DNA from: Pseudomonadota bacterium
Lineage (GTDB): Bacteria > Myxococcota > Polyangia > Polyangiales > Polyangiaceae
NCBI GenBank assembly: GCA_023419055.1
Contig: JAEZYO010000132.1
Location: 1 to 9,758, forward strand
Direction: 5' to 3'
Length of the DNA: 9,758 bases
Below are positions 1 to 7,248 of this stretch, piece by piece. The notes under the pieces were generated by a model that saw only the letters and a list, made by a program, of their open reading frames with translations, made no database searches and was not told the origin of the DNA. How positions within the stretch are numbered: the stretch's first letter is position 1; every line of letters starts with the position of its first letter. The position numbers and the translations under genes are program-made.

Positions 1-1155
1 GTCTTCGTCCGTGAGCTGGGCGCGTCCGAGCGCGTCACGTGCGAGGGTGCCTGTCTTGTCGCCGAGCTCGCCGAGCGCCCACGCAGCGTGGCCACGCACG
101 AGCGCGATCGGGTGACCGACGACCGCCCGGGCGAGCGGCGCTTCCGCGAGGGCGTCGTGCGTGTTGCCGAGGGCGATCGCCGCGTTACGAGAGAGCGTGC
201 TGCGGTTCGCACGGCGCATGCTGCTCTGCTTCACGAACTTGCGATACGTGGCGGATCCGAGCTCGAGCAACGCCTGGAGGTCGACCGGTTGGACCTCGGG
301 TCGCGGTTGGAGCTCGGGCAGGATCGGGCGCGGGTGAGGGGACGCGTTGTAGGGACAGACTTCCTGGCAGGCGTCGCAACCGAAGACGCGCGTGCCGATG
401 GCAGCCCTGAGCTCGCGCGGGATGATCCCCGTGTACTCGATGGTGAGGTACGCGATGCACCGGCGCGCGTCGAGCACGTAAGGGTCGACGAAGGCGCCCG
501 TCGGGCAGACGTCGAGGCACGCCCGGCACGCGCCGCAGCGCGGCTCGGCAGGAGCACCGGGGGCGACCTCCACGTCGAGCAAGAGCTCGCCGAGCAGCAC
601 GTAGCTGCCGAGCCCGGCGACGATGGCGAGCGTGTTCTTGCCGATGAACCCGAGCCCGGCGAGCGCGGCCGACTCGCGCTCGAGGAGCGGCGCGGTGTCG
701 ACACAGGCACGCGAGAGCACGGGACGGCCGACGAGCGCCGACGCGCGTTCCGCGAGCTCGAGGAGGCGATCACGCAAGATCTGGTGGTAGTCGCGCCCGC
801 GAGCGTAACGCGCGACCGTTCCCGTGAGCGCTCGGCCGTCGCGAGTCCTGAGCGGCACGGGTTCGTCGCCTGCCGAAGCGTATTGAAGCGCGACCACGAC
901 CACGCTCTTGGTCTCGGCGAGCAGCGCGCGCGGATCGGCTCGATCGCCCGAGCCCTCGAGGTAGGTCATGTCTCCGGCGTAGCCGGCGGCGAGCCAGCGC
1001 TCGAAGGCGGCGGAGCCGCGCTCGAGGCGCTGCACCGGCGCGAAACCCACGCGCGCGAACCCGAGCTCGAGGGCCGCCGCGGTGAGCTCGCGGGCGAGCT
1101 CCGCAGGCTCTCTGGCGGCCACGGGGCCAGGGCTCGAGAGCGTCCCGGGGTGCAT
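1..1155 (-). CDS. queG: Epoxyqueuosine reductase QueG (C-terminus cut by window edge)
   Basis: QueG is the cytoplasmic cobalamin- and iron-sulfur-dependent enzyme that reduces epoxyqueuosine to queuosine at the tRNA wobble position, the last step of the pathway. The reading frame is open for 385 codons from ATG 1155 to base 1, with no stop, so only the last residues should be missing (E. coli QueG is about 380 aa). Visible features are: RYARGRDYH at 116-124; the catalytic-Asp region CVDTAPLLERE (151-161, D153) followed by AGLGFIGKNT; and two 4Fe-4S motifs, C207-x2-C210-x2-C213-x3-C217-P and C260-x2-C263-x3-C267-P, with the extra C233. A HEAT-like tail spans about 318-366. The Shine-Dalgarno sequence is weak, and about 16 residues precede the conserved domain, so a slightly later start is possible. 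It is divergent from the ABC operon. I see no other queuosine gene in the window, and the family assignment is secure. Confidence 0.95.
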   Translation of the reverse strand, partial: MHPGTLSSPGPVAAREPAELARELTAAALELGFARVGFAPVQRLERGSAAFERWLAAGYAGDMTYLEGSGDRADPRALLAETKSVVVVALQYASAGDEPVPLRTRDGRALTGTVARYARGRDYHQILRDRLLELAERASALVGRPVLSRACVDTAPLLERESAALAGLGFIGKNTLAIVAGLGSYVLLGELLLDVEVAPGAPAEPRCGACRACLDVCPTGAFVDPYVLDARRCIAYLTIEYTGIIPRELRAAIGTRVFGCDACQEVCPYNASPHPRPILPELQPRPEVQPVDLQALLELGSATYRKFVKQSSMRRANRSTLSRNAAIALGNTHDALAEAPLARAVVGHPIALVRGHAAWALGELGDKTGTLARDALGRAQLTDED

Positions 1156-1284
1156 GAAAAGGAGCCTAGCAGCAGGAGAGAACCGGGAATAAACGGTACT
1201 TTTCCCTGGTCTGGGCGCCGGCAGTTTGTGATAACGCGCGTGGCGTCCTGGCCGGGTCGCCGGGAGCGCGGAGCGGGTGACGAC
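1156..1284. promoter_or_regulatory. Divergent intergenic region between queG and the ABC operon
   Basis: These 129 bases must hold the promoters of both queG (minus) and the ABC operon (plus), unless either is read from further away. On the plus strand, TGTGATAAC at 1227-1235 resembles an extended -10 element (TG-n, then GATAAC, 4 of 6 matches to TATAAT), but no good -35 lies upstream. A short inverted repeat, GGGAA (1185-1189) and TTCCC (1202-1206), flanks a locally AT-rich 12-base spacer. It could be an operator or could be chance. The function as a divergent promoter region follows from the gene layout, while the individual elements are weak. Confidence 0.35.
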
Positions 1285-2343
1285 GTGATCGAGATCGAAG
1301 ACCTCTACAAATACTACGGGGAGCGGAGGGCGGTCGGACCGCTGTCCGCGACCATCGAACAAGGCGAGATCGTCGGCCTGCTCGGGCTGAACGGAGCCGG
1401 GAAGACGACGACCCTGCGCGTTCTCGCCTGTGACCTTCTGCCCACGAGCGGGACGGTCAAGGTCGGCGGGCTCGACGTGGTGGAGCGCCCGCACGACGTC
1501 CGGGCCAAGGTCGGGTATTTGCCGGATCGGCCGCCTCTTTACGAGGACATGAAGGTCCACGAGTACCTGGGCTACGCGGCGCGCCTGCGCCGGGTGCCCT
1601 CGAACGACGTGGAAAAGCGGGTGAGCGAGGTGGAGGAGCTCACGGAGCTCGGCGGCGTCCGACAGCAGCTCATCGGGACGCTCTCCCACGGTTACCGCCA
1701 GCGCGTCGGCATCGCTCAAGCGATCGTGCACAGGCCCGAGCTCGTCGTCCTGGACGAGCCGATCTCCGGTCTCGACCCGGTGCAGATCGTCGAGATGCGC
1801 GAGCTCGTCCGGAACCTCGGCGGCGAGCACACCGTCGTCGTCTCGAGCCACATTCTGACGGAGATCAGCGAGACCTGCGATCGCATCCTCGTGATCAAGG
1901 ACGGGGAAATCCGCTGGGCGGGCAAGGAGCGCGATCTCTCGCGCGAGCTCGCGCAGGGCCAGCGCGTGGAGATCACGGTCCGCGCTCGCGACGGCTCCGC
2001 GGAGCTCGCCGAAGCGCGCGCTCGCAAGGCCCTCGAGGGGCTCTCGAGCATCCAGTCGCTCGAGCTTCTGCCCGCGAGCGAACCGGGCGAGGGCGTCAGC
2101 TCGCTGATGATCTCCTCGAGCGTGGACGTGCGCGACGAGGCGTGCCGGCTCCTGGTCGGAGCCGATCTCGGCATCTTGCAGGTCGCGCGCAAGCGCGAGC
2201 TCGAGAACCTGCTCATCGATCTGCTCGGCGATCCCGCCGAAGCCGCGCAGGGCAAGCGCCGCCGCAAGAAGCGCGCTCTCGAGGGCAGCGCGGAGGCGGA
2301 CGCGCCCAAATCCTCCGAGACGGAGAACACCGAGGCCCCATGA
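1285..2343 (+). CDS. ABC transporter ATP-binding protein, GldA-like (ABC-2 type)
   Basis: This is the cytoplasmic ATPase of an ABC-2 transporter, 352 aa. It shows Walker A GLNGAGKTT (34-42), a Q-loop segment GYLPD (77-81) with Asp instead of Gln, signature LSHGYRQR (133-140), Walker B LVVLDEP (153-159, E158), D-loop SGLDP (161-165) and switch histidine H189 in VSSHIL. The acidic Q-loop followed by PPLYEDM is typical of GldA-type ATPases, as far as I recall. A roughly 140-residue C-terminal extension follows, ending in a basic patch (324-330) and an acidic tail. I chose GTG 1285 because it gives the standard family N-terminus (MIEIEDLYKYYG) and has GGAG at 1270-1273. In-frame GTGs at 1228 and 1240 are alternatives, and anything further upstream is the shadow of queG. 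Its stop overlaps the permease start (ATGA). The transported substrate cannot be told from the sequence. Confidence 0.9.
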   Translation: MIEIEDLYKYYGERRAVGPLSATIEQGEIVGLLGLNGAGKTTTLRVLACDLLPTSGTVKVGGLDVVERPHDVRAKVGYLPDRPPLYEDMKVHEYLGYAARLRRVPSNDVEKRVSEVEELTELGGVRQQLIGTLSHGYRQRVGIAQAIVHRPELVVLDEPISGLDPVQIVEMRELVRNLGGEHTVVVSSHILTEISETCDRILVIKDGEIRWAGKERDLSRELAQGQRVEITVRARDGSAELAEARARKALEGLSSIQSLELLPASEPGEGVSSLMISSSVDVRDEACRLLVGADLGILQVARKRELENLLIDLLGDPAEAAQGKRRRKKRALEGSAEADAPKSSETENTEAP

Positions 2344-3062
2344 GACAGAGCCTGCTCATCGCTCGCCGCGAGCTCTACGCGTACATTCGCTCACCGCTCG
2401 GCGCGATCATCATCGCCGGCGCGCTCATGCTCGACGCCATCCTGCTCTACTGGTCGGGCTTGAGCGCCGGCAAGCAGTCCGCCGAGGTTCTGCAGCTCTT
2501 CTTCTACAACACGAGCGGCGTCACCATGGCCGCGGCGCTGTTCCTCAGCATGCGGCTGCTCGCCGAGGAGCGGCAGACCGGCACGATGACGCTCCTCAAC
2601 ACCGCCCCGGTGCGTGACTCGGAGATCGTGGCGGGCAAGTTCCTGGCCGCCTTCGGCATGATCACGGTGATGACGGCGCTCACGTTCTACATGCCGCTCC
2701 TGATTTACGTGACCGGGAAGGTGAGCGTCGGGCACATCCTCGTGGGTTACGTCGGCCTCTTGTTCCTCGGCGCGGCGGCCACCGCCATCGCGCTCTTCGC
2801 GTCCTCGCTCGCGCGGTCCACGGTCGTCGCCGTGATCGTCGGCGCCGCGCTGCTCGCGGTCATCATCCTGCAGTGGGCGGTGGCCCGCGCGGTCGACCCG
2901 CCGCTCAACAAGTTCCTCGCGGCGATCGCGCTACACCACGAGAACTTCCGACCCTTCATGAACGGCATCCTGCAGCTCTCGGGCATCGCCTACTACGTGG
3001 CGATCACCTACTTCTTCCTCTTGTGCGCCACGAAGGTGCAGGAGGCACGCCGATGGCGCTAG
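2340..3062 (+). CDS. ABC-2 type permease, GldF-like
   Basis: This is the inner-membrane permease subunit, 240 aa. Hydrophobic segments lie at about 19-39, 56-73, 102-124, 132-157, 160-182 and 210-230, giving the six-helix layout of ABC-2 permeases. The cytoplasmic segment RLLAEERQTGTMTLLNTAPV (72-91) is the typical ABC-2 element between helices 2 and 3 and matches GldF-type and NosY-type permeases. The N-terminus (MRQSLLIARRELYAYIRSP) is the usual amphipathic lead. The start is fixed by the 4-base ATGA overlap with the ATPase gene. The end overlaps the next gene by 10 bases, so the three are translationally coupled. It would dimerise, or pair with the membrane part of the downstream GldG-like protein, to form the transport channel (inference). 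Confidence 0.9.
   Translation: MRQSLLIARRELYAYIRSPLGAIIIAGALMLDAILLYWSGLSAGKQSAEVLQLFFYNTSGVTMAAALFLSMRLLAEERQTGTMTLLNTAPVRDSEIVAGKFLAAFGMITVMTALTFYMPLLIYVTGKVSVGHILVGYVGLLFLGAAATAIALFASSLARSTVVAVIVGAALLAVIILQWAVARAVDPPLNKFLAAIALHHENFRPFMNGILQLSGIAYYVAITYFFLLCATKVQEARRWR
3040..3045 (+). promoter_or_regulatory. Strong Shine-Dalgarno AGGAGG for the GldG-like gene
   Basis: AGGAGG ends 7 bases before ATG 3053 and lies inside the end of the permease gene. It fixes the start of the GldG-like protein at 3053, rather than at the in-frame codons upstream that fall within the permease gene. Confidence 0.75.
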
Positions 3063-5227
3063 AAGAAGACAAGGCCAAGGCGGCCCCGGCCGCGCCCGCC
3101 GCCGCGCCGTCGGCGAAGCCAGGGAGCGCGCCGGGCTGGGTGCTCGCGCTTTACCTCGGCGGCTTCGTGCTGGTCTACGTCGGGGAGCGCGTGCTCGCCG
3201 GGCTCGAGAAGGGCGCCGGCTTCGTGACGCTGCTCGGCGTGCTCGGCGTGCTCGCCGGCACGGCGCTCAGGTTCTCGCCCCGCTTCCAGAGCGGAGGTGA
3301 GCGCCGCTCCATCGAGCGGCTACTCGCGTTGCTCTCGCTGGTCGGTTTGGTCGGGCTCGGCCTGTACTTCGCCTCGACGAGCGGCGGCGCCGAGCGCCTC
3401 GGCATCGCCAAGCTCGAGGACGCGGCTCGCGCGAAGGTCATCGACCTACTCACCGTCGCCTGGGTCTCGCTCGTCACCATCGCGATCGTGCCGATGGTGT
3501 TCGCGGAGACCGCCCTTCGCCCGATGCGGAGCTCCGAGCGCCCCGAGTTCCGGCGCGTGCGCGCCGCCGCCACCGCCGGGTTCACGCTCTCGCTCGCCGC
3601 GCTCTACTGCACGTTCTTCGTGTACGCGGCGGGCGGCGTCGAAGGGAAGGCCGACTACTCTTACTTCAAGACGTCGCGCCCCAGCGAATCGACCCGCAAA
3701 ATCGCGGCGAGCCTGAGCGAACCGGTGAAGGTGGTCGCCTTCTATCCCGACGTGAACCCGGTGCGCCGCGAGGTCGAGAGCTACCTGAAGGAGCTCTCGG
3801 CGGGCATCCCGAAGCTCGAGGTCAAGGTGCAGGATCGCCTGCTCGCCCCCAAGCTCGCCAAGGAGCTCCGGGCTACCCAGGACGGCGTGATCGTGCTCTC
3901 GCGCGGTGGCGTGACGCACACGCTCACCGTCGGCACGGAGCTCGAGCCGTCGCGCGCGAAGCTGAAGACGCTCGACCGCGATTTCCAGGAGCAGCTCTTG
4001 AAGCTCGCTCGTTCGCGGAAGACCGCGTACCTCACCGTGGGTCACGGCGAGCTCAATGACGCGCCGCGCGGCAAGAGCTCGGACAATCCCGCTCGCAGCG
4101 CGAACGTCGTACGCACGCTGCTCCAGCGCCAAAACTACACCGTGAAAGATCTGGGGCTCGGGCAGGGCCTCGCGGCGGACGTTCCGGACGACGCCGACGT
4201 CGTCCTGGTGCTCGGCCCGGTGGAGCCGTTCTCTCGCGAGGAGCTCGCGAGCCTCACGCGCTATGCGGATCGCGGCGGCAAGCTGTTCGTCGCCGTCGAT
4301 TCGGACGGGGTCACCGATCGCGGCGCGGGCCTGGTCGGTCGTGACGAGCTTCCGGCAGCGGGGGCTCCCGCGCCGAGCGCCGGCGCCCCTGCGAGCAGCG
4401 CGGCGAAGCCGCCGGCCGCGCCCTCTGCCAAGCCCGCAAGTTCGGCGAAGCCTGGGGGCTCGGCTGCTCCGGACGCCCCGCCCCCACCCGCCATCGACGT
4501 GTCCTCGCAGGTGGCGTTCCTCGATCAACTCACCGAGATCGCCCAGCTGAAGTTCTCGGGTGACGTGCTCGCGAACGAGCGACAGCACGTCCGGGTTCGC
4601 TACAACGACTCCGACCGCACGCGCATCGTGAGCAACAGCTTCTCGTCGCACGCTTCGGTCTCGACCTTGAGCCGCAACTCGCCGCGCGCCGCCGTCGTTG
4701 CTTTCGGCGCCGGCAGCCTGGACAAGCTGCCCGGCGGGAACGCCAAGATCGACTTCACGGTGCGAGCGCCGACCGGCACCTTCGCGGACAAGAACCGCAA
4801 CTTTCAGAAGGATAGCGCCGACAAGCAGGCGTCCTTCAACATCGCGGCGGCCGTGACCCGGCCGATTGCGCCCGGCGCCGCGCTCCCCGAGAAGAAGGAC
4901 GAAAAGAAAGACGAGAAGAAGGACGAAAAGAAGGCGCCGCCCGAAATGCGCGCCTTCGTGATCGCGGACGCGGACGCGCTGAGCGACTTCGTCATGCAGG
5001 AGGTCGTCGGCAATCAGCTCGTCCTCGTCGACGGTGTCCGCTGGCTCGTGGGCGAAGAGAGCTTCATGGGCGAGCAGAGCAGTGAGGAAGACGTGAAGGT
5101 CGAACCCACCAAGCAGCAGGATCTGGCCTGGTTCTACGCCACGATCTTCGGCGCGCCCGTCCTCGTCTTGGCCGCCGGCATCGTGATCAACCGGCGCTCG
5201 CGGCGTCCCCAGGGAGGCAAGGCATGA
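3053..5227 (+). CDS. GldG-like ABC-type auxiliary membrane protein (ABC_transp_aux family)
   Basis: A 724-aa membrane protein of the GldG/ABC_transp_aux family, a partner of GldA/GldF-type transporters with a large extracytoplasmic domain. After an Ala/Pro-rich cytoplasmic leader come five hydrophobic segments (about 29-45, 57-72, 88-107, 132-152, 172-193). The GldG-type domain starts at about 200 (SYFKTSRPSESTRKIAASL, then VKVVAFYPD) and includes the TAYLTVGHGE element (324-333) and DADVVLVLGPVEPF (380-393). A single C-terminal helix (about 697-713) precedes a basic cytoplasmic tail. Two low-complexity inserts interrupt the domain: Ala/Pro/Ser/Lys-rich at 433-480 and EKKD repeats at 613-627. 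Classical GldG, as I recall it, has an anchor helix at each end, so five N-terminal helices are unusual. ATG 3053 has a strong Shine-Dalgarno, and the stop overlaps the next ATG. The substrate is unknown. Confidence 0.85.
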   Translation: MALEEDKAKAAPAAPAAAPSAKPGSAPGWVLALYLGGFVLVYVGERVLAGLEKGAGFVTLLGVLGVLAGTALRFSPRFQSGGERRSIERLLALLSLVGLVGLGLYFASTSGGAERLGIAKLEDAARAKVIDLLTVAWVSLVTIAIVPMVFAETALRPMRSSERPEFRRVRAAATAGFTLSLAALYCTFFVYAAGGVEGKADYSYFKTSRPSESTRKIAASLSEPVKVVAFYPDVNPVRREVESYLKELSAGIPKLEVKVQDRLLAPKLAKELRATQDGVIVLSRGGVTHTLTVGTELEPSRAKLKTLDRDFQEQLLKLARSRKTAYLTVGHGELNDAPRGKSSDNPARSANVVRTLLQRQNYTVKDLGLGQGLAADVPDDADVVLVLGPVEPFSREELASLTRYADRGGKLFVAVDSDGVTDRGAGLVGRDELPAAGAPAPSAGAPASSAAKPPAAPSAKPASSAKPGGSAAPDAPPPPAIDVSSQVAFLDQLTEIAQLKFSGDVLANERQHVRVRYNDSDRTRIVSNSFSSHASVSTLSRNSPRAAVVAFGAGSLDKLPGGNAKIDFTVRAPTGTFADKNRNFQKDSADKQASFNIAAAVTRPIAPGAALPEKKDEKKDEKKDEKKAPPEMRAFVIADADALSDFVMQEVVGNQLVLVDGVRWLVGEESFMGEQSSEEDVKVEPTKQQDLAWFYATIFGAPVLVLAAGIVINRRSRRPQGGKA
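4349..4492 (+). repeat. Ala/Pro/Ser/Lys low-complexity insert in the GldG-like gene
   Basis: This encodes residues 433-480 of the GldG-like protein, built from irregular units such as APSAKP and SSAKPG and ending in a run of four prolines. It reads as a flexible linker interrupting the GldG-type domain, just after the segment KLFVAVDSDG. This type of linker also occurs near the N-termini of the lipoproteins on the other strand, so it looks like a genome-wide style rather than a functional motif. Confidence 0.6.
4889..4933 (+). repeat. Tandem 12-bp repeat encoding EKKD units
   Basis: Three consecutive 12-base units encode EKKD-EKKD-EKKD, followed by a partial fourth unit (EKK), at residues 613-627 of the GldG-like protein. 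The copies differ only at third codon positions (GAG/GAA, AAG/AAA), which argues for older expansion and drift or selection at protein level. It produces a charged helical or disordered insert before the final domain segment, and its copy number could vary between strains. Confidence 0.8.
5211..5217 (+). promoter_or_regulatory. Shine-Dalgarno AGGGAGG for the DUF4340 gene
   Basis: AGGGAGG lies 6 bases before ATG 5224, inside the last codons of the GldG-like gene. Together with the ATGA overlap, it fixes the start of the DUF4340 protein and indicates coupled translation. Confidence 0.7.
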
Positions 5228-6243
5228 AACCCGTCATCGTTCACGGCGCGGTGCTCGCGCTCTCGGCCGTTCTCGCTGCCGGGGTCTGGTCCAAGTCGGG
5301 CGAGACCAAGGCCAATCAGGGCGAGAGCTCCGTCGAAGTCTGGTCGGGACGTTCCGACTCTCTCGAGAGCATCAGCTTCGAGTCCGCGACCCGCAAGGTG
5401 AAGCTCGAGGCCAAGAAGGACGCTGCCGGGCGCTATTTCGTCGGTAGCGTCGAGAAGGAAGGGACCACTTCGCCGCACGCTCACCCGCCGGGAGAAGCGC
5501 ACTCCGAGGACGAGAAGCCGCCGGAGAAGAAGAGGGAGTCCGTCCGCTTCGTGAGCGTGAAGGCGGGCGACGAGCTCGCGCAGAAGCTCGCTCCGCTGAT
5601 GGCGCTCCGCAGCGTCGGCAAGATCGAGGCGGGCCGGAACGAAGAGTTCGGCTTCGACAAACCGGAGGGCACGCTCAAGGTCAAGATCGGCGGGAAGGAG
5701 CAGTCGCTCGTGATCGGCTCCGCCACCCCGGGTGGTCAGGAGCGATACGCCAAGCACGGCCAGAGCGGGACGGTGTACGCGGTCCCCGGCGACATCGCCC
5801 AGAGCATGCTGTTCGCCGAGTCGCGCCTGATCGAGCGCGAGCTCCACGGCTTCGCCGACACGGACGTCACTCGAGTACGGATCTCGAAGGCAGGTAAATC
5901 GCGCGAAGCGCTGCGCCTCCCGGAGAAGAAGGACGGCTGGGCGGACCCCGCGAACCCCGGCAAGCTCGAAGAGAGCATCGGCAACTACATGACCAAGGTC
6001 GGGCGGCTGCGGGTGATGGAGTACGTCGAGACGCCGAGCGCGCCGCTCAGGCCCGAAGACGTGATCGTGCGCGTCGACTATTTCGGTGGTGACAAGGCGC
6101 TCGGCTACGTCGAGCTCTTCAAGGTTCCGGGCGAAAAGGGCAACGACTACCTCGCGAGGAGCGAGTACGGGCGCTGGTACGTGAAGGTGCCGCAGAGCGC
6201 CGGCGAGCAGGTGGAGCAGGACGCCTCCGGCGTCGTCAAATGA
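5224..6243 (+). CDS. DUF4340 domain-containing membrane-anchored protein
   Basis: A 339-aa protein with an N-terminal membrane anchor (hydrophobic 5-23) and an extracytoplasmic domain of the DUF4340 type. The domain shows the recurring pattern FGFDKPEGTLKVKIGG (142-157), then SLVIGSATPGG (161-171), ERYAK and VYAVPGD, and ends in a segment around GRWYVKVPQSAGEQV (316-330). DUF4340 genes commonly follow GldG-like genes, so a role in the same ABC complex is likely, but the biochemical function is not known. An insert at 85-105 carries three histidines and many acidic and basic residues (PHAHPPGEAHSEDE). I see no lipobox. It is the last gene of the plus-strand operon. Its stop lies 6 bases from the stop of the convergent SUMF1-like gene, with no recognisable hairpin between them. 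Confidence 0.85.
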   Translation: MKPVIVHGAVLALSAVLAAGVWSKSGETKANQGESSVEVWSGRSDSLESISFESATRKVKLEAKKDAAGRYFVGSVEKEGTTSPHAHPPGEAHSEDEKPPEKKRESVRFVSVKAGDELAQKLAPLMALRSVGKIEAGRNEEFGFDKPEGTLKVKIGGKEQSLVIGSATPGGQERYAKHGQSGTVYAVPGDIAQSMLFAESRLIERELHGFADTDVTRVRISKAGKSREALRLPEKKDGWADPANPGKLEESIGNYMTKVGRLRVMEYVETPSAPLRPEDVIVRVDYFGGDKALGYVELFKVPGEKGNDYLARSEYGRWYVKVPQSAGEQVEQDASGVVK

Positions 6244-6249
6244 GGATTG

Positions 6250-7245
6250 TCAGAGGTCGCGGGCGCAGCGGAACCCCGCGACCAGGATGTGCCACTCCGG
6301 CGGGTGATGAACCCGGTTGCTCGCCCGGAGGCCCTCGCCCCGGTAGTTGAAGGCGCCGCCCCGGAGCACGCGCTCGCAGGCAGTGGGGATCGGGTTCTTG
6401 CCCGTGAACCCCTGCTTGCCCGCGCGGCGGAGCTCGTCCTGGGTGGCGAGCACCTCTTCGCAGCTCCCGGGGATCCCTTCCGCGGCTCCCGGGCGCCGGT
6501 AGGCGTACGGATCGTAGACATCGGCCATCCACTCCCAGACGTTACCCGTGAGATCGAGGTGGCCGTAGGGGCCCGCCCCTTTCGGGTACGAGCCGACGGG
6601 CATCGTCGCCCCCTTCGCCTTGGGGTTTCGCCCGTAACAGGCGAGGGTGAGCGGATCGGGCGCCTGGTCTCCCCAGGCGTAGCGCCGGTTGTCGTCCCCA
6701 CGCGTTGCTCGCTCCCACTCGGCCTCGCCCGGCAGGCGCTTGCCGCGAAACGCACAGTAAGCCTCGGCCTCGAACCACGAGACGCCGACCACCGGCTGCT
6801 CGGCGGCGCGAAAGTTGCGCTCCTCGGCGCCGAAGCTCGCAGCCACCGCCTGATAGGGCTTGCACGCCGAAGCTCGGACGCACTCCGAGTAGGCCTGGTT
6901 CGTCACCTCGGTTCGATCGAGGAGAAACGCTTTGACCGTGACGCGATGAGCGGGGCGCTCGTCTTCCTCACCCTCGCCGTCGGCTCCCATCACGAACGTG
7001 CCGCCGGGCACCGGAAGCATGTCCTTCGGGATCTCGGGCAGCGGCGCCGGAGGGGTCGTGGCTTGAGCGGCCTCTTCTCCCTTCGGCGATGAGGAAAAGT
7101 CGTCGGGCTTCGCCTCCTCGAGGGCCGGCAGGGCGGAGACGGGAGAGGGGGCCGATGAGCGCGGCGCCGTAGGAGAGGGCGGCGCGAGCTCGCCCTGACG
7201 CGAGCACGCGAGCGCGATCGGTAGCCACCAGACGAAGCGCTTCAA
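6250..7245 (-). CDS. SUMF1/FGE-fold putative lipoprotein lacking the FGE catalytic cysteines
   Basis: A 331-aa exported protein. The N-terminal hydrophobic stretch ends in IALAC (C14), an imperfect lipobox. A Pro/Ala/Ser linker (15-75) leads to a formylglycine-generating-enzyme (FGE_sulfatase, SUMF1) domain at about 76-329. Landmarks are MLPVPGGTFVMG, LDRTEVTNQAY, VSWFEAEAYCAFRGKRLPGEAEWERATRG, DLTGNVWEWMADVYDPYAYR and C-terminal AGFRC. After RGG (295-297), true FGEs have two catalytic copper-binding cysteines (C336 and C341 in human SUMF1). The equivalent residues here are Y301 and L306, so formylglycine-forming activity is not expected. Paired cysteines at 122/128 and 262/290 may form disulfides. 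The start is TTG at 7245, three bases after the stop of the sulfatase-fold gene. The Shine-Dalgarno is poor, so translation probably depends on coupling. A structural or ligand-binding partner role is inference. Confidence 0.85.
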   Translation of the reverse strand: MKRFVWWLPIALACSRQGELAPPSPTAPRSSAPSPVSALPALEEAKPDDFSSSPKGEEAAQATTPPAPLPEIPKDMLPVPGGTFVMGADGEGEEDERPAHRVTVKAFLLDRTEVTNQAYSECVRASACKPYQAVAASFGAEERNFRAAEQPVVGVSWFEAEAYCAFRGKRLPGEAEWERATRGDDNRRYAWGDQAPDPLTLACYGRNPKAKGATMPVGSYPKGAGPYGHLDLTGNVWEWMADVYDPYAYRRPGAAEGIPGSCEEVLATQDELRRAGKQGFTGKNPIPTACERVLRGGAFNYRGEGLRASNRVHHPPEWHILVAGFRCARDL

Positions 7246-7248
7246 CGA

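Noticed and set aside
88..1284. N-terminal extension of the GldA-like reading frame back to 88
   Set aside because: This stretch is antisense to queG, which has clear motifs on the minus strand. Its translation is Arg/Glu-rich with no family features, and the ATPase family begins at about 1285.
3446..4651. Long minus-strand ORF (401 codons) opposite the GldG-like gene
   Set aside because: It is an Arg/Ala/Glu-rich shadow without motifs. The plus-strand frame has membrane helices, a strong Shine-Dalgarno and operon overlaps.
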